A stretch of DNA of 36,654 nucleotides from Bacteroidia bacterium (lineage in GTDB: Bacteria > Bacteroidota > Bacteroidia > Bacteroidales > Azobacteroidaceae): the NCBI GenBank assembly GCA_025996895.1, contig BNTW01000022.1:1-36654 (forward strand), given 5' to 3'. This document shows, in pieces, positions 25,801 through 33,772 of the stretch. Position numbers and translations under genes: made by a program. How positions within the stretch are numbered: position 1 is the stretch's first letter; the number at the start of each line of letters is the position of its first letter. A model generated the notes under the pieces. That model did no database searches and was not told the DNA's origin. It was given only the letters and a program-made list of their open reading frames with translations.

Positions 25801-26054
25801 CCGGTTACCGGAATTTCCTTTGCCTTGTAACCAATATAGGTAAATACTAAAACAGCTCTATCGGAAGGGATAGTAAGGGAAAAATTACCGTCGATGTCGG
25901 TCGCCGTTCCTGTAGCTGTTCCTTTCACAACGACACTTACTCCCGGCAAAGACTCGCCATCCACACCGGACGACACTACGCCGTTGATAGTTGTTTGTGC
26001 CGAAGCGTAAACACTGACACCAATAGCCAGTAAAAACAACATTAGTTTTTTCAT
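22842..26054 (-). CDS. SusC/RagA TonB-dependent oligosaccharide transporter
   Basis: A 1070-residue outer-membrane beta-barrel that imports oligosaccharides using TonB energy. After the signal (KLMLFLLAIGVSVYASAQ) is a carboxypeptidase-D-like domain (~20-100: INGVVSSGVDGESLPGVSVVVKGTATGTATDIDG). The plug follows (LLDEVVVVGYGTMKRSDLTGAVSSI, ending near AIYGSRAANGVVMITTKRG), then a ~800-residue barrel closing with the aromatic strand QRIYTFGLRFNF. There is no N-terminal sigma/anti-sigma signalling extension, which agrees with control by an HTCS instead. A promoter box lies at 26100-26107 and an inverted repeat at 26110-26139. Confidence 0.95.
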   Translation of the reverse strand: MKKLMLFLLAIGVSVYASAQTTINGVVSSGVDGESLPGVSVVVKGTATGTATDIDGNFSLTIPSDRAVLVFTYIGYKAKEIPVTGSSKNLKVVLDEDNQLLDEVVVVGYGTMKRSDLTGAVSSIGAKQIKESVSTSLEQAMQGRIAGVQITQNSGAPGGGISVSIRGINSLNGNEPMYVIDGVELTGSASGNSSVLSTINPADILSIDVLKDASAMAIYGSRAANGVVMITTKRGEDGKPRLSYDGYFGLQQLPKKLPVMNLKEFASFYNERARIQGWGERPDFLDTNLLTDGTDWQDELFRTALMHNHQVGVMGGSNGTKYALSAGYLNQEGIALGSSFDRFSFRSNMDMDITKWLQVGVNASLANTKQVTTLDNAGIIRTAINQRPDIPAYNPDGSFGEVPIDDFNTYYTNPLAEARLRENYNTGTQVYYNTYANLKLAKGLQLRTEYGGNLGYSNSYQFTPNYSYGNQVMSSSSTRNSNKNNYWSWKTYATYDFKLSDMDNMQIMAGHEANESTWEYLQGSRTGYISNSVHSLDVGNSATAKNGNNVGDWAMESYFGRLNYNFDDRYLLTATMREDGSSYFDRGYKWGVFPSAAFAWRISNESFLKNNEMISNMKLRLGWGIVGNQSIEQYAYGVPMNTTETYWGTGYYAGRYPMPNLRWERTNAVNIGLDLALIKNRIELIIDAYSKNTDNLLMIAREPMYIVDEGNNLGISAPYDNIGALTNKGIDFALNTVNIQNSQFTWRSNLTMTFNKNKVTKLYSDGAQVFGKIGNTIYTQSTVGEPVGQLFGYNVIGMFTCEDDFYKKDAAGNFLLDEGGHRIEVARPEQSGSGQPYPIAPSQIWVGDYIYEDLPTEPVYDDQGKIIDYQPDGIINEKDRKPLGNTQPKFTYGFNNTITWKNFELNIFINGVYGNKIYNLLRESNTGTGGYGNVLREVGDYARVELIDPAGENVISNVYVPNATTAKVQRLTSVAGSTNDNNRISSRFVEDGSYLRLKNVSLTYAVPRQLLQKAGIDYMQIYANVQNIFTITKYKGYDPEVGSYNVLTNGLDDARYPSQRIYTFGLRFNF

Positions 26055-26099
26055 CTTTTTAAATAAATGATTAATTATTGATATAAATAGTTTAATCTA

Positions 26100-26107
26100 C
26101 AAAAGTA
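26100..26107 (-). promoter_or_regulatory. Probable -7 promoter box of the susC operon
   Basis: TACTTTTG (minus strand) matches TAnnTTTG exactly and predicts a transcript start near 26093 with a ~39-base leader before the susC ATG at 26054. No ideal -33 TTTG is seen. That is common for promoters that need an activator, here presumably the HTCS. Confidence 0.5.
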
Positions 26108-26109
26108 CA

Positions 26110-26139
26110 AAAGTTTATCAACGGAAGTCGATAAACTTT
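26110..26139. promoter_or_regulatory. Candidate regulator-binding inverted repeat upstream of susC
   Basis: AAAGTTTATC (26110-26119) and GATAAACTTT (26130-26139) form a perfect 10-bp inverted repeat with a 10-base spacer, so the centres of the two arms are 20 bases apart, about two helical turns. It covers the -35 region of the susC promoter box, where an AraC-type HTCS dimer could bind and activate. Confidence 0.45.
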
Positions 26140-26244
26140 GACGCTATTGTTTATAGAAATGTTACAGTGTTTTTGTTTTTGATACTTATCCTATTAGAAA
26201 TTGAAACATCTGCCGAATAAAAGTTTTAAATTAGCTTAAAAAAA

Positions 26245-27699
26245 TCACCAATTATCCGTGCGGAAGGGAGCAAGCGGAATGCCATAGACATTGAAAATAC
26301 TTGCTTCTGCGTAGTTTTTGTAAGCATAGCGGACAGCTATCGGCGCGGACACTTCTTCGGAAGAAACGGCCAAACGACAGGTGCTTTCTTCGATTTCCGC
26401 ATGAGCCGGATGGAAAATTCGGTCTTCTCCTGCGATTTCAAATCCTTTCAAATCCGTCCACATTGGGGCAAGTCCTTCGGGAACGTTGGCTACGTTGATA
26501 TAAATTTTATTTTCGACAATCTCTTGCGATTGATACACCGGCGTGGCATAGCCGAAACCTTTTTTGCCGTAGTCTTTGGCTAAGGCCCAATAAGCCAAGC
26601 GGTTGCCGACTGTTTCTTTATCGACCGGGTGGATAAATACCGGATTACCAATATCAAGTGTGGTTACCATGCCCGAATGGGGAATATCCTGCATATTTTG
26701 TTGTTGCGCTTCCCGCAGGCGAGCCGCCCACGTGCCGTTGGGGTCGCCATAATTATAAGGTGCGATTTCTACGAAGTAAAACGGAAAATCACCGATGTTC
26801 CACCGTTGGCGCAAATCCTTCACAAAGACTTTCATTAGTTGGCGATAGCGTTCGGGATTGTCCTGGTTGCTTTCGCCCTGATACCACAAAAATCCTTTAA
26901 TCGTGAAAGATGTTAGCGGGGCAATCTTGGCATTGTACAGCACACAGGGCGTTGCCGTAGGATTTTTCACTTCATCGTTGCTGCTCAAAATCGATAAATC
27001 GGTGTCGGGAAATTCGGCAAAAGCTTCTTGGCTTATCCACGGTTCTACCCGTGAGCCTCCCCACGACGAAACGATAATACCGACCGGAACTTCCAACACT
27101 TCCTGAATGTAGCGGGCAAAATAATAACCGACCGCACTGATATTCGCTACGTTTTCGGGCGAATTTTCCGCCCAATGGCCACGACAATTGGTTTGCGGGG
27201 TTTTGCTGAATTGTCTGTCCCACACGCCATTGTCGGAATCGGTTGTGTATAAGCGGATAGGCGTCGAAGGTTTGGCTTTTGCAATGATGTCGTTAGAGCC
27301 TTGTACCGGTTGCCGGTCAAATCCGCGCATAGGCATTTCCATGTTCGACTGTCCCGAACAAAACCAGACTTCACCGATTAAAACATTGTTCAACGTCAAT
27401 TTTTCTCCATCGCTGATGTCGATGGAATAAGGGCCGCCCGCTTTCGGTGTATTCACCGTCAGCAACCAATTTCCGTTACTGTCGGTGGTAGTTTGATAAT
27501 TGTGGTTATCCCACGAGGTTTGTACGTTGATTTTTGCGCTTTTCCGCGCTTTTCCCCAAAGTTTAACGGCAGTTTGCTGTTGCAAAACCAGGTTATCACT
27601 CAAAATAGTCGGCAATTCTATTTTAGCCGATACATTTATTACAAAAAATAAAACGACGATTGTCCAAGCCGTCCGGCTGAAAAGAGTATGTGTTCTCAT
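26245..27699 (-). CDS. Sialate O-acetylesterase-like carbohydrate esterase (SGNH type)
   Basis: A 484-residue exported esterase with a hydrophobic signal (AWTIVVLFFVINVSAK). An N-terminal beta domain (~27-105) precedes the SGNH/SASA hydrolase domain: nucleophile S118 (CSGQSNMEMPM), block GGSRVEPW, LWYQGESN and the catalytic D/H region near TTLDIGNPVFIHPVD (H357). The C-terminal beta part ends GIPLAPFRTDNW. Annotated relatives are called sialate O-acetylesterases, but in plant-polysaccharide loci such enzymes remove acetyl groups. Deacetylation of acetylated (gluco)mannan is the likely role here; that is an inference from context. Its start is 27 bases after the tRNA-Gln gene, leaving almost no room for its own promoter. 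Confidence 0.85.
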   Translation of the reverse strand: MRTHTLFSRTAWTIVVLFFVINVSAKIELPTILSDNLVLQQQTAVKLWGKARKSAKINVQTSWDNHNYQTTTDSNGNWLLTVNTPKAGGPYSIDISDGEKLTLNNVLIGEVWFCSGQSNMEMPMRGFDRQPVQGSNDIIAKAKPSTPIRLYTTDSDNGVWDRQFSKTPQTNCRGHWAENSPENVANISAVGYYFARYIQEVLEVPVGIIVSSWGGSRVEPWISQEAFAEFPDTDLSILSSNDEVKNPTATPCVLYNAKIAPLTSFTIKGFLWYQGESNQDNPERYRQLMKVFVKDLRQRWNIGDFPFYFVEIAPYNYGDPNGTWAARLREAQQQNMQDIPHSGMVTTLDIGNPVFIHPVDKETVGNRLAYWALAKDYGKKGFGYATPVYQSQEIVENKIYINVANVPEGLAPMWTDLKGFEIAGEDRIFHPAHAEIEESTCRLAVSSEEVSAPIAVRYAYKNYAEASIFNVYGIPLAPFRTDNW

Positions 27700-27726
27700 A
27701 AAAAATGGTAATTAGATTTTTTAGTG

Positions 27727-27797
27727 TTGTCCTGCCAGGATTTGAACCCAGACAAGCGGAACCAGAATCCGATGTGCTACCGTTACACCACAGGACA
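27727..27797 (-). tRNA. tRNA-Gln (anticodon CTG)
   Basis: The minus strand folds into a 71-nt cloverleaf. The acceptor stem TGTCCTG (27797-27791) pairs with CAGGACA (27734-27728) and the discriminator is A (27727). The D arm is GTGT-AACGGTA-GCAC. The anticodon loop TTCTGGT holds anticodon CTG. The T arm TGGGT-TCAAATC-CTGGC has one mismatched pair. No CCA is encoded. The gene separates the mannan locus from its divergent HTCS gene. Confidence 0.93.
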
Positions 27798-27812
27798 ATG
27801 TCGAATCGGGCA

Positions 27813-27820
27813 CAAAGATA
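27813..27820 (-). promoter_or_regulatory. -7 promoter box of the tRNA-Gln gene
   Basis: TATCTTTG on the minus strand fits TAnnTTTG and ends 15 bases upstream of the tRNA 5' end. It may also serve the esterase gene downstream of the tRNA by read-through. Confidence 0.5.
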
Positions 27821-27828
27821 TAAAATTA

Positions 27829-27860
27829 TTTGTAATTTCGATACATTTTGACTACTTTTG
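27829..27860 (+). promoter_or_regulatory. Promoter of the HTCS gene (TTTG-N20-TACTTTTG)
   Basis: A -33-like TTTG (27829-27832) and an exact TAnnTTTG box (27853-27860) are separated by 20 bases, the usual Bacteroidota spacing. The predicted start near 27867 gives a ~20-base leader to the ATG at 27888. It is back to back with the tRNA promoter. Confidence 0.6.
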
Positions 27861-27887
27861 TTGTATCGTTAATCCTAATTACACTGT

Positions 27888-30800
27888 ATGAAACACTATA
27901 AGCAACTTTTTTTGCTTTTTTGCCTGCTTTCTTCCGTCGGTCGCGCGGAAAAAATTCAGGTTTGGACGCCCAACGAAGGACTTTCCAACAGTCATATTTC
28001 CCAAATCTATCAAGATTCGCAGGGATATATATGGATTGCAACGGAAAACGGATTAAACCGGTTTAATGGATACGATTTTACGGTTTTTTCCGAACAGCCC
28101 AGCGATTTCACTTCCTTGCAAGGTAATTATGTCTATGCCGTTTTGGAAGACAGTCGCAAAATTTTCTGGGTAGCTTCCATGGGTGGGTTGTTGCAATACG
28201 ACCGGCAGAAAAATTGTTTTCGTCCGTTTTTAATTCAGGCCGAAAAACCGTTTTACCTGCAACGAGTATTGTGGATTTTGGAAGATAATCAAAAAAATAT
28301 CTGGGTTTCCTACCCTAATCACGGCGTGATTTGTTTGGACGCCCAAACGCTGAAGCCGACTTTTTATAATAAAACCAACAGTGGCATTCAAGATGGCAAT
28401 ATTGACTGCGCCTACGAAGATAGTTTCGGCAATCTGTGGCTGGGAACGAAAACTAACGGTGTTTATATGTTTAATCCTGAAACCAAAGCGGTCAAGCATT
28501 TCAAATCCGCTCCGCAGGTGAAGGGCAGTTTGAGCGACGACCGCGTATTTTCTCTTTGCGAAGATGCTTACGGACGCATGTTAGTCGGTACGTTGGGCGG
28601 TGGCGTCAATATTTTCGACCGGCCAACGCAGACTTTTACGGCCATGAAAACCGGCAATTCGGTGCTGGAAAATCAGATTTTCAGCATGAAATTGGATAAG
28701 CACGGCAATTTGTGGTTGGGTACGGACGGTGCGGGTATTATTCGCTATAACGCCGAAGGCAAAAAACTGCCGCCTATTCCTTCTATAGACGATTTTGATT
28801 TGGGCAAAGCGAAAATCCATAATCTTTTTGAGGATAAGCAGGGCAATATGTGGGCGGTGCTTTATCAAAAAGGGATTATGTTTATTCCGGCTTCCGGCAG
28901 TCATTTCAAAAATTTCGGTTTCAATCCGTTTGATCCGGAACGAAGTATCGGGACGAGCTGTGTGATTTCGGTATTGGAAGACAGTTACAATCACTTGTGG
29001 ATTGGGACGGACGGCGATGGACTGTACCGCATTAATTTAAATGACCAGAAAATTGAACATCTCTCGGAAGCTCACACCAAAGGTTTTGCCGGCGATGTGA
29101 TTACGGCGTTATTTGAAGATAAAGATAAAAATATATGGTTAGGGACGTATGTAAATGGGATTTTCCGTTATAACCGAAAAACCAATTCGTTCGATTCCTA
29201 TTATAATACGTCGAACAGTAAATTGAGTTATGACCATATTTCCGCATTTGTGCAGGACAAAAAAGGGGTTTTGTGGATTGGGACGGACGGCGGCGGTCTT
29301 AACCGGCTGGATTTGGAAACGAAACAAATCAAATGTTTTTTGTCGAACAACGATTTTTCCGGTAATTCGCAGTTGTCGAGCAACTGGATTTATACCTTAT
29401 ATATGGATAGAGAAAATAAAATTTGGATTGGGACCTATCGGGGTGTAAACCGTTTCGACCCGGAAATTGAAACGTTTTCTAATTCCGTATTGCAAAACAG
29501 TCCTTTGACGTCCAAATTAATTTATGCCATTCAGCAGGACAAAAAGGGCAATATGTGGCTCGGTGGTTTTTCGGGATTGTATTGTATCAACAAAGCAACC
29601 GGCGAAATTACGCAGCGCACCATGCTCGACGGATTGCCCGACAATATGATTGACGGTATTGAAGAAGACGCACAGCAATACTTATGGTTGAGCACCGGCA
29701 ATGGACTGTGCCGTTATCATCCCGAAAGCAACACTTACTTGAATTTTTATGCAAAAGACGGCATTCAGAGCAACGAATTTAGGCGTGGAAGCCACTACAA
29801 AGGCAAAAATAATCAACTCTATTTCGGCGGAATTAATGGCTTGACGAGTTTTGTGCCTGTGGATGTTATGCACAATACCTCGCTGTTGCACTTGGCTTTT
29901 ACGGATTTTCTCGTGTATAACGAGCCGGTGCAGGTAGGCGAATCTTCCGTGATTCATTTGCGCTATGACCAGCGCAGTTTTACATTCCGTTTTGCTGCGT
30001 TGGAATACAGCATGCCCCAGCGCGTGAAATATTATACGCAGATGGAAAACTTCGATACTCATTGGCGACTGGTCAATGATCCTAACCGAAGTATCACCTA
30101 CACAAACCTCAATCCGGGAAAATATGTTTTTAAAGTGAAAGCGACTTTGGACGGCGATAATTTTCTGGAACGCGAAATTCAGGTAGTGGTCGAGCCGCCT
30201 TTCTGGCTAACGATTTGGGCAAAAATTATTTACGGCGTTTTGCTCGCCGGCTTGGGCTATTTCATTTATTGGTATTTGCGCCACCGGATACAACAACAAC
30301 GCGAATTAATGGAAAAAGAACAACAAAAACAGTTGTCCGAAAGTAAGTTGCAGTTTTTTACCGATATTTCGCACGAAATTCGTACACCTCTGACGCTGAT
30401 TTTGGGGCCGTTGGAAAAATTGGAAGAGGAAAGCAAAGACGAAAAAACCTTGTCGGTATATAAAATCATACATCAAAATGCTTTGCGTATTCTTCGGTTG
30501 GTTAATCAATTAATGGATTTGCGTGCGGTGGATAAGGGAAAATTAAAGTTGAAACTCGAAAAAATGTCTTTGCCCGAATTTATCAACAAAATTATGGATT
30601 CGTTCCGTGAATTGGCCGACAGCCGGCAAATCGACTTCCATTTGATGGTCGAAGAAAATTTACCGGAAGTGTATATCGATCGCGATTGTATCGACAAAGT
30701 GATTTTCAATTTGTTGTCAAATGCTTTCAAATTCACTCAAAAAGCGGGAAACATTACCGTATCCTTGGCAACGCACGACGGAAAAATGGAAATCGGCGTG

Positions 30801-31919
30801 AGCGACACCGGCGTGGGCATTGCGAAAGAATATCAGACCTATATTTTCGACCGTTTTTATCAGGTGCGCGACGGTAAAGTGAATACGAAAATGGGAACAG
30901 GTATCGGCCTGCACCTTTCCAAAATGATGATAGAGTTGCATCATGGCGATATCCAAGTGGAAAGCGAGCCGGGACAAGGCTGTTTATTCACTATTCATCT
31001 GCCGTTGGACGAAAAGGAATACCGGCCGGAAGAATTTAGCGTGGGCAATGGCGAAGAGATAGCGATTATGGTGCAACCTTCTTTCCAATTGACTGAAGAT
31101 CAGAACGATGAACAGGAAGCGAAAAAGAAACCGGAAAATAATGCTAAAAATGCTCCATCCATTTTATTGGTGGAAGACGATGTGGATATTTTGAATTTTA
31201 TCGATTCCGAACTCTCGTCGCGCTACAAGATTTACCGTGCAAACAACGGAAAAGAAGGTTTAAATAAAGCCCTGAAATACTTACCCGACATTGTGGTCAG
31301 TGACATCGTGATGCCCGAAATGGACGGCTTGACTTTGTGTAAATTGTTGAAAACAAACGACAAAACCTGTCATATTCCGATTATTTTGTTGACTGCGAAA
31401 ACAAATGTCGAGCAACGGATTGAGGGCATTGAAATGGGTGCGGATTCCTACATCCCCAAACCGTTTAGTATGAAGCATTTGGAAACACGTATCGAAAAAC
31501 TGATTGAGTTGCGCCGGAAGTTGAAAGACAAATATGCGTCTAAATCCAACAAGGAAGAAATAGAAATCAAAGTGGTTTCGTCCGACGAAAAGTTGTTTAA
31601 TAAATTCAATGAGAAACTTCGCGTTCAGATTGCCAATCCCGATTTGAGTGTTGAGTCGCTCAGTCAGGAATTGGGATTGAGCCGTGTTCATCTCAACCGC
31701 CGACTGAAAGCGATTACCAACGAGTCGCCGGGCAATTATATCCGCAATTTCCGCTTGAAACAGGCCGCGTTGTTGCTCACCAGCAAGAAAATGTCGATTG
31801 CCGAAGTCGCCTACGCTGTCGGTTTTTCTTCTCACGCCTATTTCAGCAACATTTTCAAGGAACATTTCGGCATGTCGCCATCGGAATATGTGGAAACGGA
31901 GAATAAAGGCGAGGAATAA
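27888..31919 (+). CDS. Hybrid two-component system sensor/regulator (HTCS) of the mannan locus
   Basis: A 1343-residue single-protein sensor and transcription activator. After a signal peptide (KHYKQLFLLFCLLSSVGRA) come about fourteen two-component-propeller repeats (~25-670; repeated GxLWIGTxxxGL-type strands) and a Y_Y_Y domain (~690-765) in the periplasm. One TM helix (~775-795, IWAKIIYGVLLAGLGYFIYWYL) leads to a histidine kinase with phospho-acceptor H829 (FTDISHEIRTPLTL), N box NLLSNAFKFT and G boxes DTGVGIAK and GTGIGLHL. A receiver follows (acceptor D1139, VVSDIVMPEMDG), then an AraC-type helix-turn-helix (~1240-1335, SRVHLNRRLKAITNESPGNYI ... VGFSSHAYFSNIFKEHFG). All catalytic residues are intact. 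Divergent orientation to the locus implies it senses a mannan-derived oligosaccharide and activates susC; the ligand is not shown by the sequence. Confidence 0.95.
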   Translation: MKHYKQLFLLFCLLSSVGRAEKIQVWTPNEGLSNSHISQIYQDSQGYIWIATENGLNRFNGYDFTVFSEQPSDFTSLQGNYVYAVLEDSRKIFWVASMGGLLQYDRQKNCFRPFLIQAEKPFYLQRVLWILEDNQKNIWVSYPNHGVICLDAQTLKPTFYNKTNSGIQDGNIDCAYEDSFGNLWLGTKTNGVYMFNPETKAVKHFKSAPQVKGSLSDDRVFSLCEDAYGRMLVGTLGGGVNIFDRPTQTFTAMKTGNSVLENQIFSMKLDKHGNLWLGTDGAGIIRYNAEGKKLPPIPSIDDFDLGKAKIHNLFEDKQGNMWAVLYQKGIMFIPASGSHFKNFGFNPFDPERSIGTSCVISVLEDSYNHLWIGTDGDGLYRINLNDQKIEHLSEAHTKGFAGDVITALFEDKDKNIWLGTYVNGIFRYNRKTNSFDSYYNTSNSKLSYDHISAFVQDKKGVLWIGTDGGGLNRLDLETKQIKCFLSNNDFSGNSQLSSNWIYTLYMDRENKIWIGTYRGVNRFDPEIETFSNSVLQNSPLTSKLIYAIQQDKKGNMWLGGFSGLYCINKATGEITQRTMLDGLPDNMIDGIEEDAQQYLWLSTGNGLCRYHPESNTYLNFYAKDGIQSNEFRRGSHYKGKNNQLYFGGINGLTSFVPVDVMHNTSLLHLAFTDFLVYNEPVQVGESSVIHLRYDQRSFTFRFAALEYSMPQRVKYYTQMENFDTHWRLVNDPNRSITYTNLNPGKYVFKVKATLDGDNFLEREIQVVVEPPFWLTIWAKIIYGVLLAGLGYFIYWYLRHRIQQQRELMEKEQQKQLSESKLQFFTDISHEIRTPLTLILGPLEKLEEESKDEKTLSVYKIIHQNALRILRLVNQLMDLRAVDKGKLKLKLEKMSLPEFINKIMDSFRELADSRQIDFHLMVEENLPEVYIDRDCIDKVIFNLLSNAFKFTQKAGNITVSLATHDGKMEIGVSDTGVGIAKEYQTYIFDRFYQVRDGKVNTKMGTGIGLHLSKMMIELHHGDIQVESEPGQGCLFTIHLPLDEKEYRPEEFSVGNGEEIAIMVQPSFQLTEDQNDEQEAKKKPENNAKNAPSILLVEDDVDILNFIDSELSSRYKIYRANNGKEGLNKALKYLPDIVVSDIVMPEMDGLTLCKLLKTNDKTCHIPIILLTAKTNVEQRIEGIEMGADSYIPKPFSMKHLETRIEKLIELRRKLKDKYASKSNKEEIEIKVVSSDEKLFNKFNEKLRVQIANPDLSVESLSQELGLSRVHLNRRLKAITNESPGNYIRNFRLKQAALLLTSKKMSIAEVAYAVGFSSHAYFSNIFKEHFGMSPSEYVETENKGEE

Positions 31920-31921
31920 TT

Positions 31922-32938
31922 TCAGTGCATCAATTTATACAGCAGTTCGATCAGTAATTTTCCCGGCGGAACGGAACTGTTCTCAACTCCTTTGCTTTTT
32001 GCGTCGTATTCGCGAATGAGTGCAATATTCCGCATGGTTTGCTTGGGTTTGTAATTTTTAATGGCGTCTAAGTAATCGACAACCTGCATGTCCCATCTGA
32101 AACCTAAAACCTGCATAAGGTGTTGTTTGGACTGGTCTTGCTCAAATTGGCAAATCATCAGGTTGAGGAAAAAGCCGAACAGCACGTTGAGTGTCAAGAT
32201 GAGCGGGTTGTTTTTCTGGTTTTGCTCAAAATACTGCGCAATGCGGTTGGCTTTCAAAATATCCTTGCCGGCAACAGCTTTTTGTAGTTCATAATTATTA
32301 AAATCTTTGCTGATACCGATGTTCGTTTCCACCATTTCGGGCGTAATCCGGTTTTGTCCGGCCGGCAGAGCAATCAGCAATTTTTCCAATTCATGGCTGA
32401 TTTTGCTTAAATCGTTGCCCAAAAAGTTGGTCAGAATTTGTGCACTAGGAAGGTCGATGGCCGCCTGCCGGTCGCGCAAATATTGAACAATGAAATCCGG
32501 AACCTTGTTTTCGTAAATCCTTTTCGATTCAAAAACAATTCCTGCGTTTGCAATTTCGCCCGACAGTTTTTTGCGTCCGTCTAATTTTCCGTATTTATAA
32601 TTGATGACTAAAACGGTCGAATTCAGTGGATTTTTGACATAATGAATTAACTCGTCGATGTTTTTCAAGCCTTGCGCTTCTTTCACGACAACCAGTTGCC
32701 TTTCCGACATCATCGGATAACGCCGGCAGGCATTGATAACCGTGGCGACATCCGTTTCCAAACCATACACGACGGTCTGGTTAAAATCCCGCTCGGAATC
32801 GTCTAATACGTTCTGTATCAACAAATCCGTCAGTTGGTCGATGTAATAACTTTCTTCTCCTTGAAAAAGATAAACCGGCATAAATTTTTTCAGCCGGATA
32901 TTGCCCTGTATTTCTTGAAAACTCAATTCTTTAGCCAT
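31922..32938 (-). CDS. holA: DNA polymerase III delta subunit
   Basis: The 338-residue delta subunit of the clamp loader, which opens the beta clamp. The AAA+-like fold shows PVYLFQGEESYYIDQLTDLL at the N-terminus, RYPMMSERQLVVVKEAQGL, and the C-terminal collar with LEKLLIALP and NPLILTLNVLFGFFLNLMI. As usual for delta, the Walker A lysine motif is absent. The length is normal. It converges with the HTCS gene with only 2 bases between stops, and its ATG is 3 bases from the stop of the AMP nucleosidase gene upstream. Confidence 0.92.
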   Translation of the reverse strand: MAKELSFQEIQGNIRLKKFMPVYLFQGEESYYIDQLTDLLIQNVLDDSERDFNQTVVYGLETDVATVINACRRYPMMSERQLVVVKEAQGLKNIDELIHYVKNPLNSTVLVINYKYGKLDGRKKLSGEIANAGIVFESKRIYENKVPDFIVQYLRDRQAAIDLPSAQILTNFLGNDLSKISHELEKLLIALPAGQNRITPEMVETNIGISKDFNNYELQKAVAGKDILKANRIAQYFEQNQKNNPLILTLNVLFGFFLNLMICQFEQDQSKQHLMQVLGFRWDMQVVDYLDAIKNYKPKQTMRNIALIREYDAKSKGVENSSVPPGKLLIELLYKLMH

Positions 32939-32941
32939 AAA

Positions 32942-33718
32942 TTACCACTCGAAACGCAAATGCTTGACGGTTTCCTTATTTTCAATGATTGTTTTTAATG
33001 CCCCAATCCCGATATGCACCTGCTCTTCCACAAAGTTGGAAGTGACGAGTGCGTCACTTTTTTCTGTTTTTATTCCTTCCGAAATCATGGGCTGGTCGCT
33101 CACGAGCAACAACGCGCCAGTCGGAATATGGTTGGCAAAGCCGACTGTGAATAAGGTCGCCGTTTCCATATCGACACCCATCGCGCGAATGGAACGAAGG
33201 TATTCCTTAAATTGGTCGTCGTGTTCCCACACGCGCCGGTTGGTTGTATAGACCGTCCCTGTCCAATAATCTTTGCCTTTGTCGCGGATAATAGACGACA
33301 CTGCGCGCAACAGGCTGAACGCCGGTAAGGAGGGCACTTCCGACGGAAAATAGTCGTTCGACGTACCTTCGCCGCGAATGGCAGCAATCGGTAAGATATA
33401 GTCGCCCAGCGAGTTATGTTTTTTCAATCCTCCACACTTGCCAAGAAATAACACCGCTTTCGGCTCAATCGCGCTCAACAAATCCATAATCGTAGCTGCA
33501 TTAGCCGATCCCATACCGAAATTGATTATCGTAATACCGTCGGCAGACGCATTCGGCATATTAGAGTCGCGCCCGATAATCGGAACGTGATAATAATCGG
33601 CAAAAATCTCTACATATTTTGAAAAATTGGTCAGCAAAATATACTCTGTAAAGTCTTCCAGGCATCGTTTCGTGTAACGAGGCAGCCAATTGGCTATGAT
33701 TTCTTGCTTTGTTTTCAT
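32942..33718 (-). CDS. amn: AMP nucleosidase
   Basis: A 258-residue cytosolic enzyme splitting AMP into adenine and ribose-5-phosphate. The ATG at 33718 (MKTKQEIIANWLPRYTKR) is chosen; longer upstream frames are non-homologous. The nucleoside-phosphorylase fold is seen in INFGMGSANAATIMDLL, VLFLGKCGGLKKHNSLGDYILP and the nucleoside-binding GVDMETATLFTVGF, with LLVSDQP as the catalytic Asp block. This is the short Bacteroidota form without the N-terminal regulatory domain of the E. coli enzyme. It is transcribed with holA (3-base gap) and diverges from the HsdR-N-like gene. Confidence 0.88.
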   Translation of the reverse strand: MKTKQEIIANWLPRYTKRCLEDFTEYILLTNFSKYVEIFADYYHVPIIGRDSNMPNASADGITIINFGMGSANAATIMDLLSAIEPKAVLFLGKCGGLKKHNSLGDYILPIAAIRGEGTSNDYFPSEVPSLPAFSLLRAVSSIIRDKGKDYWTGTVYTTNRRVWEHDDQFKEYLRSIRAMGVDMETATLFTVGFANHIPTGALLLVSDQPMISEGIKTEKSDALVTSNFVEEQVHIGIGALKTIIENKETVKHLRFEW

Positions 33719-33748
33719 TTTTCCGTAATTTTGCATGTTGCAAGCGCA

Positions 33749-33756
33749 CAAAGTTA
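33749..33756 (-). promoter_or_regulatory. -7 promoter box of the amn-holA operon
   Basis: TAACTTTG (minus strand) is an exact TAnnTTTG match 30 bases upstream of the amn ATG at 33718, a usual leader length. A -33 TTTG at ideal spacing is not evident. Confidence 0.5.
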
Positions 33757-33772
33757 AGCAAAAATTTATGAA

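Noticed and set aside
27888..31919. Repeated strands in the N-terminal half of the HTCS as a DNA repeat or CRISPR-like array
   Set aside because: The repetition is at protein level (propeller blades GxLWIGT), the DNA varies, and no regular repeat-spacer pattern exists. No CRISPR array was seen anywhere in the window.
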